DNA of 64,000 nucleotides. Origin: Patiria miniata (taxonomy: Eukaryota; Echinodermata; Asteroidea; Valvatida; Asterinidae). The stretch covers positions 1,431,001 to 1,495,000 of the forward strand of contig NW_024037072.1 of assembly GCF_015706575.1 (NCBI RefSeq), given 5' to 3'. Below the pieces are notes generated by a model. That model ran no database searches. It had not been told where the DNA came from and saw only the letters and a list, made by a program, of their open reading frames with translations. Positions 23,335-33,796 of the stretch are shown one piece after another; within the stretch, counting starts at the first letter, position 1; every line of letters starts with the position of its first letter. A program made the position numbers and the translations under genes.

Positions 23335-23555
23335 TCAAACTGGGTTCCACTTGGGACTCAGTTGGGAAGATGTAAGCTGAGTTGCCCAACTGTGCACATC
23401 TTGTGCCCAAATGGGTGCAAGTCGCAACATTTTTGCCCAGATTTCCCAGATAGTGCCCACTTGGGACCCATTTGTGACAATATTGGGGCCCAATTCCCCA
23501 GTCAAAAAAACCTTACTGGGTCCCAATTGTTTTGCTAGCTGGGTCTATACGTTCA
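23335..23555. repeat. Iterated TTGGGA/TGCCCA repeat
   Basis: Variants of CACTTGGGAC, AGTTGGGAA, TTGCCCAAC, GTGCCCAAAT and CCCACTTGGGAC recur every 15-25 bases on both strands. This keeps several frames open and generates spurious short ORFs. Probably an internal part of a degraded DNA element. Confidence 0.45.
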
Positions 23556-23589
23556 TGTTCAGACAAAATCAAACATTCTGGGTCCGCTC

Positions 23590-23805
23590 ATAAGTCAGAC
23601 GCCTCATATAGGTCCGACGCCTCATAAGTCCGACAAAATCGCATCCCCTAACCAAATAATGGTCCATAAGTCCAACGCCTCATAGCTCCGACGCCTCATA
23701 GCTCCGACGCCTTATAAGTCCGACAAATTAAACGCCTCGTTTTTCCGTTGTCGGACTTGTGAGGCGTCGGACCTATGAGGCGTCGGACTTAAGAAACGGC
23801 CCCAA
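23590..23805. repeat. Foldback of iterated 16-17 bp GTCCGACGCCTCATA units
   Basis: Tandem copies of CATAAGTCCGACGCCT-type units run in one direction (23591-23730), and the reverse complement GTCGGACTTGTGAGGCGTC... runs at 23752-23792, so tandem units form both arms of an inverted repeat. The loop is near 23740. No coding content. Confidence 0.65.
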
Positions 23806-23814
23806 ACATTCGCT

Positions 23815-24800
23815 GAACTTTTACACAAACCCACATGACAGTTCAAGATGGAATTGTCAAGTGATTTATGTGAAGTTCATTGACTGTTTGAACCTGTTTG
23901 AACATGAAGGTATAGAATGACTAAAGACATTATATTCATCGGCATTTTCATTTTTTTTTTATTGAAGGCTCTCTCGGGATTATTTCTTGGAGAAAAAAAC
24001 CTCTTCGTTATAATGTGTTGAATTTATCTCACCTGGGATACTAATCGAACAGATGTTATCACATTTCCTCCGGAGAATCAAGTCTTTAGGTGTTGACTGA
24101 AATTTCTTTATTGTGATTGTATAACATCCTGGTTTTAAAGATTCCACTGGAAAAGCCATTATCATTTGATTGAGTTAGAGTCACGATGCCCAGTAAGTAA
24201 TATTTCATCAGCTTTTCTTCAGATCAGATCAGAGGAGTCAAGGTATAGGTTCAATGCTAATGGGTTAATACCTAAGTGCACTCCCCCCTCAAAAAAGTTA
24301 CAAAAACACACATTTATGCGATAACCAATATGAAAGTGCATCCAATCTTACATTCTATAAGTCAAACTTTGCAATAGTCGGCTGTTCCTGATGATGTGCA
24401 TTATCAGTCAGTCAGTCAGTCATTTAGTTACATGTAGTTAGATAAGTACAAACTAAGAGGACACTAGAGGCTGGCCCTCCGGAACAAGCAAAACTCTATT
24501 TTAATCATACAGTTTTCCATTTGCATCAAGATATATCAATTAGTACGTATGCATTGTGAATTGTAAATTCAGTAATAGTAGACAGACGATGTAATTAATG
24601 CTTTGTTATCCGCGGAGCTATAGGAAACAGATACTCGCTTACAAATCGAAAAGGGATGTGTTTACATGTACAACAGGGGGCATAATAAGCTGAGAAACAC
24701 CCCAGATAGTGTGTGTGACCATCATGCCAGTTGTGGGGTATGGATAGTGGTTGTACATGGTGTTTACTTCGTGTATGATCAAACAGTAAACACAAAGACA
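23815..24800. repeat. Rearranged relative of the unit A/B foldback element
   Basis: 23815-24265 matches the left arm at 5635-5980 in direct orientation (CTGTTTGAACATGAAGGTATAG, CTAATCGAACAGATG, ATTCCACTGGAAAAGCCATT). 24270-24800 matches the interior at 6960-7520 in reverse orientation (AGAGGACACTAGAGGCTGGC, CATACAGTTTTCC, TGAATTGTAAATTCAGTAAT, CAATTAGTACGTATGCATTG). It is a third, older lineage of the element now tandemly duplicated upstream. Confidence 0.75.
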
Positions 24801-24928
24801 TTTCATTTCTGTTTTTTTTTATTTAGTTTTTTTTTGTTTTTTTGCGAGGTTTCGATTGAGCACGGGTGTGCACGACTACAATTAGCTACACGTCACGAAC
24901 GTGTACGCAGTCGTTCTGCCGCGACAAG
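24801..24928. other. Poly-T-rich spacer
   Basis: A T-rich stretch then GCACGGGTGTGCACG. Nothing recognised. Confidence 0.3.
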
Positions 24929-25411
24929 CAGAAGGTTGCAGACCAGTAAATAAACTTCCATAGACCCCAATGGTAAATGCTCACACTTTAGAAATTCGGG
25001 AAAATACTCACAACTCTCCAAGGTGTTCGAGACACACATCAATTTAAAGCTTATTTCATCATCTTTCATTTTCTTTTCAATTTTTGGGGGTTAATTTATG
25101 ACTTTTAGGAGAAATTTCCATCCGAAGATAATCACCCCTGAAAATAGTCCTAAAGCCTATCGCCATGTTGAAAAACGATGCCTACACTCCATTGCAAAAT
25201 AGAGCGCTTTTACGGCCCCAATTTCATTCAAATTTCACAGAAATACAAGCTCAGGGTCCTGTGCACGGCTTCCACCCTTACCTTTTTTTTTACAAACCCT
25301 TAAGTTCATGGCCCACAATATGCTCAAATACTAAAGAATTTGAGGGCATGTAAGTCGTGATTTGGTCAGCGCATGCAATTACTGGCTTTACTGGTCTGCA
25401 ACCTTTAAAGA
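24929..25411. mobile_element. 480 bp TIR element, copy 2
   Basis: It carries a perfect 18-bp inverted terminus AGGTTGCAGACCAGTAAA / TTTACTGGTCTGCAACCT. It is opposite in orientation to copy 1 and contains ATAGACCCCAATGGTAAATG, AACTCTCCAAGGTGTT and ACTAAAGAATTTGAGGGCAT. It belongs to the same family as 21813-22292 and 25875-26330. Confidence 0.7.
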
Positions 25412-25874
25412 AGCAAAGATGTGTAAAATCCCCCAAACCAGTTGTACGACATGTGGAAGGATGGATAACTCTTTTTTTAATCAAATATTATTTCATTAAG
25501 ATATGGGGAAAAAAACCTCTGGGTTCGATGTCTGGCATGGTCTGAAAACAAGCCCTTTGTTCATGCTGTTTGCAGCTGCCCTGCTGTAGGGCGCCCCCAA
25601 CGGGAGTTAATTGAGTTGCAGCTACACTAGCAACCCCCCAATCACCCCCCCCCCCCCCCCCCCCCCCCCCACTCACAGCGCATATCTCATAGACGCATAC
25701 GTAGTTACAGTAAATAACGCGCGCCCTCATGCGTCGAATCCGGACCATCATGTTAAAAACGTACATGTACATATTATTTTCAAGTGATGCAGCAACCCGC
25801 TAGCTAACTTTTGCACCACATGTATGCACATGCTCTGCAATACATGCACACACATGTACGTGTAATACGGATGC
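25412..25874. other. Unassigned spacer with a long poly-C run
   Basis: It contains a C run of about 26 bases at 25645-25670, a CAGCTGCCCTG / CAGGGC-type short inverted repeat near 25575, and CA/TG-rich low-complexity DNA at 25815-25865 (GCACACACATGTACGTG). No gene is seen. Confidence 0.35.
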
Positions 25875-26330
25875 ATACCTGCAAATAAACTCCCATAGAC
25901 ACTAGTGCTAAATGCCCATACTTCACAATTCTTTTAAAAATACTCAAAACTCACACAGGTATTCAAGCTGCACAGAAAAATGATAATCAAAATGTCATCT
26001 TTCGTTTTCTTTTCAATTTTGGTGGGTTGACCATTGACTTTTCGAGATATTTTCACCCAAAGAAGACGACCCCTATTTTCCCCAAAGCGGAAAAGTAGCC
26101 ATTTTGAAAAACGATCCCTCCACAACATGGCAAAATAGCGCCACTTTCGAGCCCAATAGCATCCAAAATGCTCAGAATTGGAAGCCCCAAGTCCGGGCCA
26201 GAGGTTCATTACCATATCTCTTCAATTCCCCAATTTTACGGCGCTCAGAACTCTCTAATATAGAATATTTTGAGGGTATAACTTTTATTCATGAGCTTGG
26301 CGGATCGATTTACCGGTGTGCACCCTATAA
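25875..26330. mobile_element. 480 bp TIR element, copy 3 (most diverged)
   Basis: Same order of blocks as copy 2: CTGCAAATAAACTCCCATAG, AATGCCCATACTTC, TCTTTCGTTTTCTTTTCAAT, CCATTTTGAAAAACGAT, and a terminus GATTTACCGGTGTGCACCC. It is more decayed, with TA-rich flanks. Confidence 0.6.
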
Positions 26331-26449
26331 TAGCAGGCAACTTTTAAATTTTAACACAAAACCACATTCAGGACAAGCAGAATATCTCCAAAGTCAATTT
26401 TTTGAAGAAAAAAAATGAAAGAAAAATAGTATCCGAGGTCGATATTAAG

Positions 26450-26782
26450 GGTTGGTTAACGGCCTGTTGTGAAATTATTCGGTCGCGCCAAACTAGGCAC
26501 AGGGTTCGCGCATGACAGTCTCCCTTCCTGCCATGGGCTTTGAGTTCATTGAGTCTGGTGGGGAGACGGTCCCTGCCAGTCTCGCCGATATACACTTTGC
26601 CACATTGACATGGAATCTTGTACACCCCTGGCCTGCATTCTGGGTCACACCGATCCTTGTGTGAAGTCAGCAGGTTCTGCATCTTCAGAGGGGCTGCGTG
26701 GAAGACTCGAATTCCATGCTTTTGGAGGATGCATTGGATGTGATGAGAAGTGGTGCCTAAGAAGGGGAGGGTGATGGAACTA
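26450..26782 (-). mobile_element. Penelope-like element, GIY-YIG endonuclease end
   Basis: The minus strand reads SHHIQCILQKHGIRVF, KMQNLLTSHKD, then the GIY-YIG core GVYKIPCQCGKVYIGETGR (about 26575-26630) and RLNELKAH. This order (short Q/H-rich linker, conserved C.C before YIGETGR) is diagnostic of the C-terminal GIY-YIG domain of Penelope-like retroelements. After KAHGRKGD the expected ...SA.AEH block is not recognisable, so the 3' end is degraded or shifted. The reverse transcriptase is absent, because a 170 bp MITE abuts the upstream side at 26783. Confidence 0.75.
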
Positions 26783-26955
26783 CAATCCTGGCCAAATCTC
26801 ACTGGGCCCCCAACCCCCCGGCCCCCGGTCAATGTTGTCTCTCATTGCGCGGTGTGTGCTCCATCCCCTGAAGAGAACAACATTGACCAAGGGAGTGGGG
26901 GAGTTGGTGACCATGGCAGGCTCAGGAAGTGTCCCAACCATTTTGGCCGGGATTG
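26783..26955. mobile_element. 170 bp MITE, copy 3
   Basis: CAATCCTGGCCAAA ... TTTTGGCCGGGATTG with the core CAATGTTGTCTCTCATTGCGCGG. It abuts the Penelope-like fragment and therefore probably inserted into that element. Confidence 0.75.
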
Positions 26956-27055
26956 TCTGAATGTACAATAGCCTTGATATTGGAATTGGATATTGCGCGT
27001 AGTACGCGCTCAAATAATAATACACACACGCGCGCGCTGGTGGTCAATGCACACG

Positions 27056-27240
27056 ATTCACCATGACTGCGCACCATGTCATTTTGGCCGATATTTTTAC
27101 AAAATACCGATTGTGTTCGACGTGAAAGCCGTATTAGGATTCACAAGCAACGTATCATCTTCTTCAATTTGTTTTAATCTCTCATTTCGGCCAAAATGGC
27201 ATGGTGAACCGTCATGGTGAACCGTTACGATGCACGCAAC
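27056..27240. repeat. Imperfect inverted repeat (MITE-like)
   Basis: GATTCACCATGACTGCG..ACCATGTCATTTTGGCC at 27056-27090 pairs with GGCCAAAATGGCATGGTG...CATGGTGAACC at 27190-27226, about 35-bp arms with mismatches. Confidence 0.6.
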
Positions 27241-27426
27241 TATAAAGTTGTGATTCTAAAGAATTCGAACATTAAATTTCCATTTTTGTATTACTATCAG
27301 TAATTTTTATCTGTGTTCTTTCATTCATCCTTCGGACGCCATTTCATATTTTGGAAACAAAACTCAAGAAAACAGCTCCCCAAACGGCATGTCATGCATA
27401 TTTTGAAAAATGAAAAAAAATTCAGA

Positions 27427-27600
27427 CAATCCTGGCCAAATCTCACTGGGCCCCCAACCCCCCGGTCACTGTTGTCTCTCATTGCGCGGTGTGTGCTCAA
27501 TCCCCTGAAGAGAACAACATTGACCGGAGAAGCGGGGGAGTTAGTGACCGTTGGAGGCTAAGGTTGTTTCCAAGTGTCCCAACCATTTTGGCCGGGATTG
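27427..27600. mobile_element. 170 bp MITE, copy 4
   Basis: Same termini and core as copy 3, about 470 bp downstream. The outward extension TTCAGA on its left side mirrors TCTGAA on the right of copy 3. Confidence 0.75.
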
Positions 27601-27982
27601 TAGGGGCCCTAACTACATGTAGTTGGCTTTGGGCATAGGAGAGGTAGCCCAGGGTGGTGGTGGGTAGGCAGCCGATAGGCGCATTACACCCCCCCCCCCC
27701 AACCTCCCATCCTACCAATGCATATAACGCCCTCGCTTAATAAGTTTTTCCTGATTATTGTACTTGTATCACACAAATTCCCTTTTTCGATACTTGAATT
27801 TTGCCCCCGCCAAGCGCATTTCTCAATTTGAATTTCGAAAATCCACCACTAGATTTCATTTAAGGCTCTGCATAATTCATATTTTAGCATACCGATTCGT
27901 CCTAAATTTGTGAAATTCGTCTCGTGTAGCTATCGGCGTTGAATTGAAAAAGCAAAGTCGTTTTGAAGCTCTGGCAGGAGCT
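27601..27982. other. Unassigned spacer
   Basis: GATAGGCGCATTAC (27673) also occurs at 8252 and 12719 just before the 170 bp MITE in units A and B, so part of this spacer is a shared repeat. The rest is unrecognised. Confidence 0.35.
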
Positions 27983-27990
27983 TCTACATA

Positions 27991-28277
27991 CAAGGGCGGA
28001 TCCAGGGGGGGCCAAAGGGGGCCATGCCCCCCCCCCCCCCAAAAAAAACCATTTTCTTTTTTTATGTGACATCGCAATAAAGGCAGGCAATGAGTACACC
28101 ACCATCTTTTCCTAAAAAAAACCATTGGTTAAAGTGGTCAGAAATTGCCTCAGATCGCACCACAGAGCATCTAGAATCCAAAAATTTTTCGGGGCCCTAA
28201 TTTTTTTTGACCCACTTTTTGGGGTGACCAAAACTTGTTTTGGCCCCCCAAAAAATTGTGTTCTGGATTCGCCCTTG
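27991..28277. mobile_element. hAT-like MITE with perfect 8-bp target duplication
   Basis: It starts CAAGGGCGGATCCAG and ends CTGGATTCGCCCTTG. It is flanked by TCTACATA at 27983-27990 and 28278-28285. An 8-bp duplication with CA-starting termini is typical of hAT. The 287 bp interior includes a C14-16 run and non-coding DNA. Confidence 0.85.
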
Positions 28278-28285
28278 TCTACATA

Positions 28286-29370
28286 TCACTTGTTGGTCGA
28301 TCGATCGATCGGTCGGTCTCATTCAATGCCAGGGGTACCATTTCTGATCACTTTTTATACACTGAAACTTACACACGCGCCTATATGGCGGGATGTAGTG
28401 TAATTAATATTATTAAACCTAAAATTTACAAATTAGGTGCAGTGACACAGACTTCATACTTTCCATGCACACAACAGATGCATTGTTCCTGCTCAAACTT
28501 TTTAATTTCAAGTTTACAAACTTTGTTGAAATGCAATACTTTACGATACAAAATATGATAAGTCAAACCTCAAGGGAACAGGTTCAAAATTTGACTGAAG
28601 CCGAATTTTGAATTAAGCAGGTTGTATATTATTGTTATACTACTGAAGGTAATGGATTTTTTGTTTGACTTAACAGTTGTTTTGAGTTATCAGAGTTTGA
28701 CTTGTCAACATTTCACTGTACTACATGTAATGTAAAAACAGCACACAAAACTCTGAATACATACAAAGCAGGGTAGACTCAAGGCTTCGTAAAAATTGCC
28801 AACACTAATGACTAGACAGTTTTAATTATATTAGCCTATAAATGGCAAACTTGGTGGTGAATAGAACAGATATGTGTTGAAGACAAAGATAGATGTTAGT
28901 TTCATATTTTACATTCATATTCTCTGCATTTAACTCTGCGAGATAACAAGGGTCACAATGTACATGCAACCTGCATGTAGACTCTTGTGCATGTAGTATG
29001 ACGACTGACATGCATAGTGTGAATCTTCACATACTTGAAGCACAGTGGGACAACTTCATATTGTCCAATGATGAACAACCATGTCCATGATGAACAACCA
29101 ACCACACCCCCCGGCGGGTGTGAAACACGCCGTTGGCTGGCTGGCTGGCTGGTTGGTGAGTGGATGGGTGGTTGGTGGGCAGTTTACTCAGTCGTATTGT
29201 ATTCATGCAACTGGAGTATTACAGCTTTGCATTCGAAGACCTGTTTGAAAACACTGATGCACATTTGTCTGATTGCATATTTTTGTATACATTGTATTAG
29301 TTGACGCCCCATTCGGATGCACGGACGGTACCGAATTAAAGCCGTCTTCACACGTTGGTCGACCGCCCTG
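28286..29370. other. Unassigned intergenic DNA with microsatellites
   Basis: (ATCG)n at 28298-28315 and (GGCT)n/(GGTT)n at 29135-29155. AAGTCAAACCTC at 28560 faces GAGTTTGACTTG at 28688 as a weak inverted repeat. I see no exon-like frame with splice sites. Confidence 0.35.
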
Positions 29371-29374
29371 GGTT

Positions 29375-29765
29375 GTACCACTTGGTACTTGTTTGAAATG
29401 CAATCCTTGGAAATGCTTCCTTGTCCCATTTATCCCTGTTTTCAATTTTCGTTTTGCCATTTTCAAGGGTGTTTTGTTGCCTTTGTGTTTTTTCATACTA
29501 ATGCAAATTTCCATATTCATGAGCGAGGTGTGATGTCGTTTCAGGCAGAAGCCTCAATGTTACAGCTATTTCAACACCAAAGTTGCCAGAATTTTGGATA
29601 TAAAGCCCTCATAAATTTTATTTTCTTTGGTGATTGATTGTTTTGTCAATGGCAGCAAACTTATGAGGAAACTTTCTCACAATTTGAACCGAGTTTAAAG
29701 CTGAAAAGTGTATTTTTGAAATGACGTCACAGCAACAGCGCCCTCAGTTGTCCAGAAGAAAGAAA
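29375..29765 (+). repeat. Dispersed repeat R2, copy 1
   Basis: It matches 42735-43135 in reverse: CAATCCTTGGAAATG, TTTTGCCATTTT, GATGTCGTTTCAGGCAGAA, AATGTTACAGCTATTTCA, TTTTCTTTGGTG, and GATGTCA/GACGTCACAGCAA..AGCGCCCTC at the far end. No coding capacity. The family is unknown to me; the ends are not cleanly resolved. Confidence 0.6.
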
Positions 29766-29802
29766 GATTCCATTCATGCACCCTTTAAGGTGTTATTTGA
29801 TC

Positions 29803-30164
29803 TTATATAACTGACATACAGATCCTTGTCATTTGATTGGTGGAACTCAAATCATGTGACATTCGTTATTGCTCCCATTCATGCTGGGGCTCAAAAAGTC
29901 CCATTCTCCCATGGGGAATGGGAAATACTATTCAACAGTTCGGATCATTCTTGTTCCACGACGCAGTATTTGTGTGCAAATGCATGCTGGTGTGCACATT
30001 CAGCGTTGCGCGTATTGTTCCAAAGAGCCAGCACTACAGAGTTGGGTTCAACCATTTTTATGAAGGGGTGGTTTGGAAGAGAGAAATACATTTTCCACCA
30101 ATTTTATGTTGAAATAAAAGTTCAAATATATCAAATGGCAAGGATCTATATGTCAGTTACATAA
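29803..30164. mobile_element. 360 bp MITE with ~35 bp inverted termini
   Basis: TTATATAACTGACATACAGA..TCCTTG on the left faces CAAGGATC..TATATGTCAGTTACATAA on the right. The interior has small open frames only. Confidence 0.65.
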
Positions 30165-30166
30165 AA

Positions 30167-30327
30167 CAAATATTGAGTGGCTTTAAATTGTGAAATGGGA
30201 GAAATATTATCGCTTGGTAAAATCTGGACTTTTCCAGTTCACTGGCTTTGCCTCGTGAAATGGAAAAGTCCAGCTTTTACCGAGTGATAATATTCCTCCC
30301 ATTTCACTCTGAGCCACTCAATATTTG
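30167..30327. repeat. Near-complete 161 bp palindrome
   Basis: CAAATATTGAGTGGCT ... AGCCACTCAATATTTG. The arms continue inward through CCCATTTCAC/GTGAAATGGG, AATATTATCGCTTGGTAAA and CTGGACTTTTCCA. It abuts the previous MITE. Confidence 0.75.
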
Positions 30328-30339
30328 TATAATGAACAA

Positions 30340-30960
30340 TAAAGCAACCATCGTTGAAGCTGAGTCTATCACAAGTCCAGCATAGGTAAATTACGTGTCC
30401 TTTCACATTTCCTGTCACAAGTGGATGAACAATGACAACTGTAGTGTCATTATCACAGTTCAAGCATCCAGTCACACCCCACTGCACACGCACAGCCGTA
30501 AAACCTCCAGCATCATCCACATCCCACCACTCACCCTCCTGAGGACGGACAGAGCACACTGTCCAAAACCTCGAGTTCTACACTCAACCAACCGGTTCTT
30601 TTCAGAACCACACTTCTTCCAGGAAGAGATCACTTTCCACATGGTGTCGGTGTTGTAGTCGAGACCCTGCAAGACCATCACAAGACCATCACAAGACCAT
30701 CACAAGACCATCACAAGACCTCCAGTCTCAATTCAAGTCACAAGCTATTCCAATGAACTGCAACACAGGCATTCCTTTGTCATTGTTCGTGCCCTGTTAT
30801 TTGTGGCTGGTCTTCTGAATGGTCTTGTGCTGCTCTTGTGTCTGTCTTGTGATGGTCTCGACAACATGATGGTGTTACCCGCAATCTTTCTACTTTATCT
30901 CATCCGCCATGCAAAGCTTCGAGTCATATTTACTGAATGATTTGTGATGGACTTGTAATG
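30340..30960. repeat. Low-complexity region with an 11-bp tandem repeat
   Basis: CACAAGACCAT is repeated about five times at 30667-30722, and diverged CTTGTGATGGTC copies run in reverse at 30838-30860. 30585-30665 (AACCGGTTCTTTTCAGAACC) resembles the right arm of the palindrome at 44268-44455. An open frame of ~106 codons on the minus strand has no recognisable domain. Confidence 0.5.
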
Positions 30961-31172
30961 GACTCTACAACAAAACCCTTGAAGTAATATACATATACAG
31001 AGCCATATCGAGTAGCCTTTGTTCATTCCTCACTCTGTATATATCAATCTTTTGGCTGTCAATTCTTCATTGGCTATATGCATGATTCACTGAGGGCGCT
31101 TTTTGGTCTACTTGCAAGCAGAGCCAATGTCAGCACTTATTGAGGACGCTATATATACAAAGAACCAACAGT

Positions 31173-31312
31173 AAGGCCGTGCCATAATCACATGGCTATA
31201 GCCAGCAATATTACACGAGTCTATGGGAAGTGACTCCAGCCGCTAGATAGTGGCTTCCATAGGTGTGCATGTTATTTTGGCCGGTAGCCATGCGATTCAG
31301 ACATGGCTTAAT
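31173..31312. mobile_element. Palindromic MITE upstream of nothing coding
   Basis: AAGGCCGTGCCATAATCACATGGCTA pairs with TAGCCATGCGATTCAGACATGGCTT, and TCTATGGGAAG..ACTCCAGCC pairs with TGGCTTCCATAG around a loop at about 31240. Confidence 0.65.
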
Positions 31313-31521
31313 CTATAAACTGAATATCTGGATCAACAGAGGCAAAACCCGACATGTTTGATTTCTTCTTTGGTAACACTCATGAATACAACATTGAATA
31401 AAATCAGTAATCTCAGGTAGTTAGTTCTAAAACAATAAATAAATTAAAAAACTCACAAAATGTACTATTTGCATATTCACAATTTCAGGAGATGAAAGAA
31501 ATACGGTGAGCAAGCCCGACT

Positions 31522-33487
31522 CTACCAAACTTTTCCAAACTGTCTCCTTAACCAGGCCGAGTCCCTGTAGAATCTTGGGTCACCTAATCGAAGAGCTGTC
31601 CGTTTGTAGTAGTAATAGTAGAATACAGCACCTACATATAAATAATGAGAGGGACAACGTTACAAAAAGCGAAAAGTACTACCATCATTACATAACAAAC
31701 TCAGCAAGTTTGGTAGACGGCACTTTGTGAGACCTCTGTGGGAGGGACGTATATGTTATCCCTGGTTCGTAGACAACGATCTTTGTAGGAAATTACAACT
31801 TCATATTCAACGCCATCAGGTACACGTGCGCGCAGTGTGCAAAGAGTTCTCAATTTTTTTTTTTAAATACAGCACCTAGCCGATGCGTGTCACAAAAATT
31901 TGACTTCCACAATGCTGATGCACGTGGCAACCAGTAGGTAGTGACGTCATTTGAGAGATATCTACAGGCATGGGTGTCTAGTGAATTTTAATAATCCTGA
32001 CTTCTTGCGATAAAAAGTCACGTTTATGAACACAATTATTTTATCCAGTAATACCACGGGGCAATGTACCTTTGTACAAATAAATACAATTTGGGCCAGG
32101 TGGCAAGAAATTGAAAGTAGTCAATTGGCATTCTGGTAATTCTGGTAATCCTTTTTCCAGGATTTGTTGTTTTTTTCTTTAGAAATTCTAAGACCACGAG
32201 ACCTTCCATTCCTCCCACACACAATGGATGCTACCTACCTACTCTCTGGAAGACATACAGAGCTTGGAAGCCCTCGTTCCAGATATAAGCATCAATGTTT
32301 CCCCATCTTAATGTCTGCAAAGAAAGCATTGCAACAGATCAAACTTTCATTTCAAGTTTATTATTATTATGTTATGGCTTTTAATTACAAAAGTTGGCTT
32401 AATTTAAGACAATACCAAGTAAACTATGTCGTTGAAATTCATTGATTAATCGTTTTATTAAAATAAGTTAAAGAAGTGTTTTATAATCAATTCTTGAATT
32501 TTATTTCACTCTATTTATTTAATACTTAAGCTTTTACAAATTAGGCACCCCAGCCCAAAAAAATGGCATTTGAAATAGGGTAGGTAGGTAGGGAATTTTT
32601 TTTGGGGGGGACGGCAATTTTTTCTGTGTTCGATCATTTTGAGATGTCTGCGTGTACTCAAGGGTAAAAGGTAGTAATTGATGATTTTTGTTTTTCCTCA
32701 TTTTTTACAAAAACAAATTAGGGTAGGGGCTGCCAAAATGGGAGGTAGGGTAACCGGACGTGGAACTATTGGGGTTTTTTTTTTTTGGCCTTACCATGCA
32801 TTGATTCCTGGCACAAATTGGCAAGCATGACCACAATTTAAATATGTCATAAATTTAAAAAAAAAAAATTATCAAAGAATAAATTTGAAGTGGATATGAA
32901 AATAAGAAAAATTTTCAGACTAATTTTACTTACCATTGTCCAAATATGCAGGCCCAGACAGAGAATGAAATACAGAAAAAGTATGGCAATGGTGAACTTG
33001 AACTTATGCACAAGGTATCCCACTAGCCCAGCTTGAAATACATAGGTGTTGAAGAACATCAAGAATACAACGATCGTCGCAAAGATGAGGCAAATGTCTT
33101 GGATTCTGCACAAGAAGAGGCAAAGATATATATTCTTCAATAAAATGGTTTACATATCATTTCAGTGGCTAAGATTTAAATTCATTTCAACGCTGTTAAT
33201 CCCCAACTACAGCAAAACTGCCTGAACTATAGTTTGGAAGTTGGACATTCTCAACTATCGCAGTAACAATTATAGTTAAGATAATCTCAATTATAATTCA
33301 TATTTTACGAACTTTTAAATCTTCCTGATAACAAGTGCAAACAGCTTTGTGGTGATACTTACATAAATAAAACAAGTTGGGTGACATTGTCAAGCCGAAG
33401 GAGATCCACAAAAGAATTGACGAATAAATCAACAAATATGAGGAAGTATTGGAGGTACAAGACCCACCGATACTGACTCTCTCTCAT
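31522..33487 (-). CDS. TMEM138: Transmembrane protein 138
   Basis: TMEM138 is a small four-pass membrane protein of the ciliary transition-zone/vesicle system (a Joubert syndrome gene in humans). Four coding exons join in frame with GT-AG ends: 33487-33363, 33105-32934, 32314-32239, 31631-31522. Together they encode 160 aa; human TMEM138 has 162. Landmarks from memory of the human protein: LFVNSF (aa 21-26), QLVLF (37-41), IIQDI (42-46), [15 protein letters not shown] (55-69), HKFK (74-77), LRW (101-103), VFQR (120-123), [14 protein letters not shown] (132-145), WLRR (150-153). Hydrophobic stretches lie at about aa 9-25, 37-62, 78-98 and 114-132. The start ATG was chosen because it aligns with the human start length. 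An acceptor-like ATTTTCTTTGTTGAACAG ending at 33512, 24 nt upstream of the ATG, implies a spliced 5' UTR. The gene looks intact. I found no clear poly(A) signal downstream. Confidence 0.95.
32540..32790. repeat. TAGG-rich repeat in TMEM138 intron 2
   Basis: GGGTAGGTAGGTAGGGAA, a T/G homopolymer stretch, then AGGGTAGGGGCTGCC and GGAGGTAGGGTAACC. GGCACCCCAGCCC at the left and GGGGTTTTTT near the right suggest a degraded transposon. Not coding. Confidence 0.45.
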
Positions 33488-33574
33488 ATTTGTTGTTTGG
33501 ATGAAATTCTCCTGTTCAACAAAGAAAATCAAGATTTACATGAAAGTCAGTAAGACAAGCTTACATTTCTTTAC

Positions 33575-33790
33575 CAGGAAAGAATGTTGCATCCGATGAT
33601 ATCCTGAAATCATCAGATATTATCTCAATGAATGTCAGTCATTGCAAAAATGTTGAACAAAAAACATGAATCTGGGACTGAGAAACGTTTCCAAATGTTG
33701 TCAGAAAATACTTTGAAAATGCACTCAACTCTTTATATACTTTATACACAACCAATGAAGTGCCACATTATTTCCCTTTACCATTCAGAT
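33575..33790. repeat. Decayed copy of the 36241-36473 MITE
   Basis: GAATCTGGGACTGAGAAAC, ATCTCAATGA.TGTCAGTCA.TGCAAAAATG and ACACAACC..TGAAGTG occur in the same order as in 36241-36473. It lies between the putative TMEM138 UTR acceptor and the minisatellite. Confidence 0.6.
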
Positions 33791-33796
33791 CATTTA

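Noticed and set aside
30239-30681. Minus-strand frames of 106 and 69 codons near GEWWDVDDAGG
   Set aside because: Some residues recall a MIB/HERC2-type patch, but the DNA is low-complexity, overlaps an 11-bp tandem repeat and a MITE-related stretch, and shows no exon structure.
31640-31860. Minus-strand stretch reading [15 protein letters not shown] as a coding exon
   Set aside because: It lies inside TMEM138 intron 3, has no matching splice sites, and the flanking exons already join in frame without it.
32036-32224. Minus-strand frame ending [17 protein letters not shown] as a TMEM138 exon
   Set aside because: It superficially resembles the LFVFQR segment, but the true exon is 32239-32314, with proper acceptor, donor and matching phase. 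This frame has no acceptor AG.
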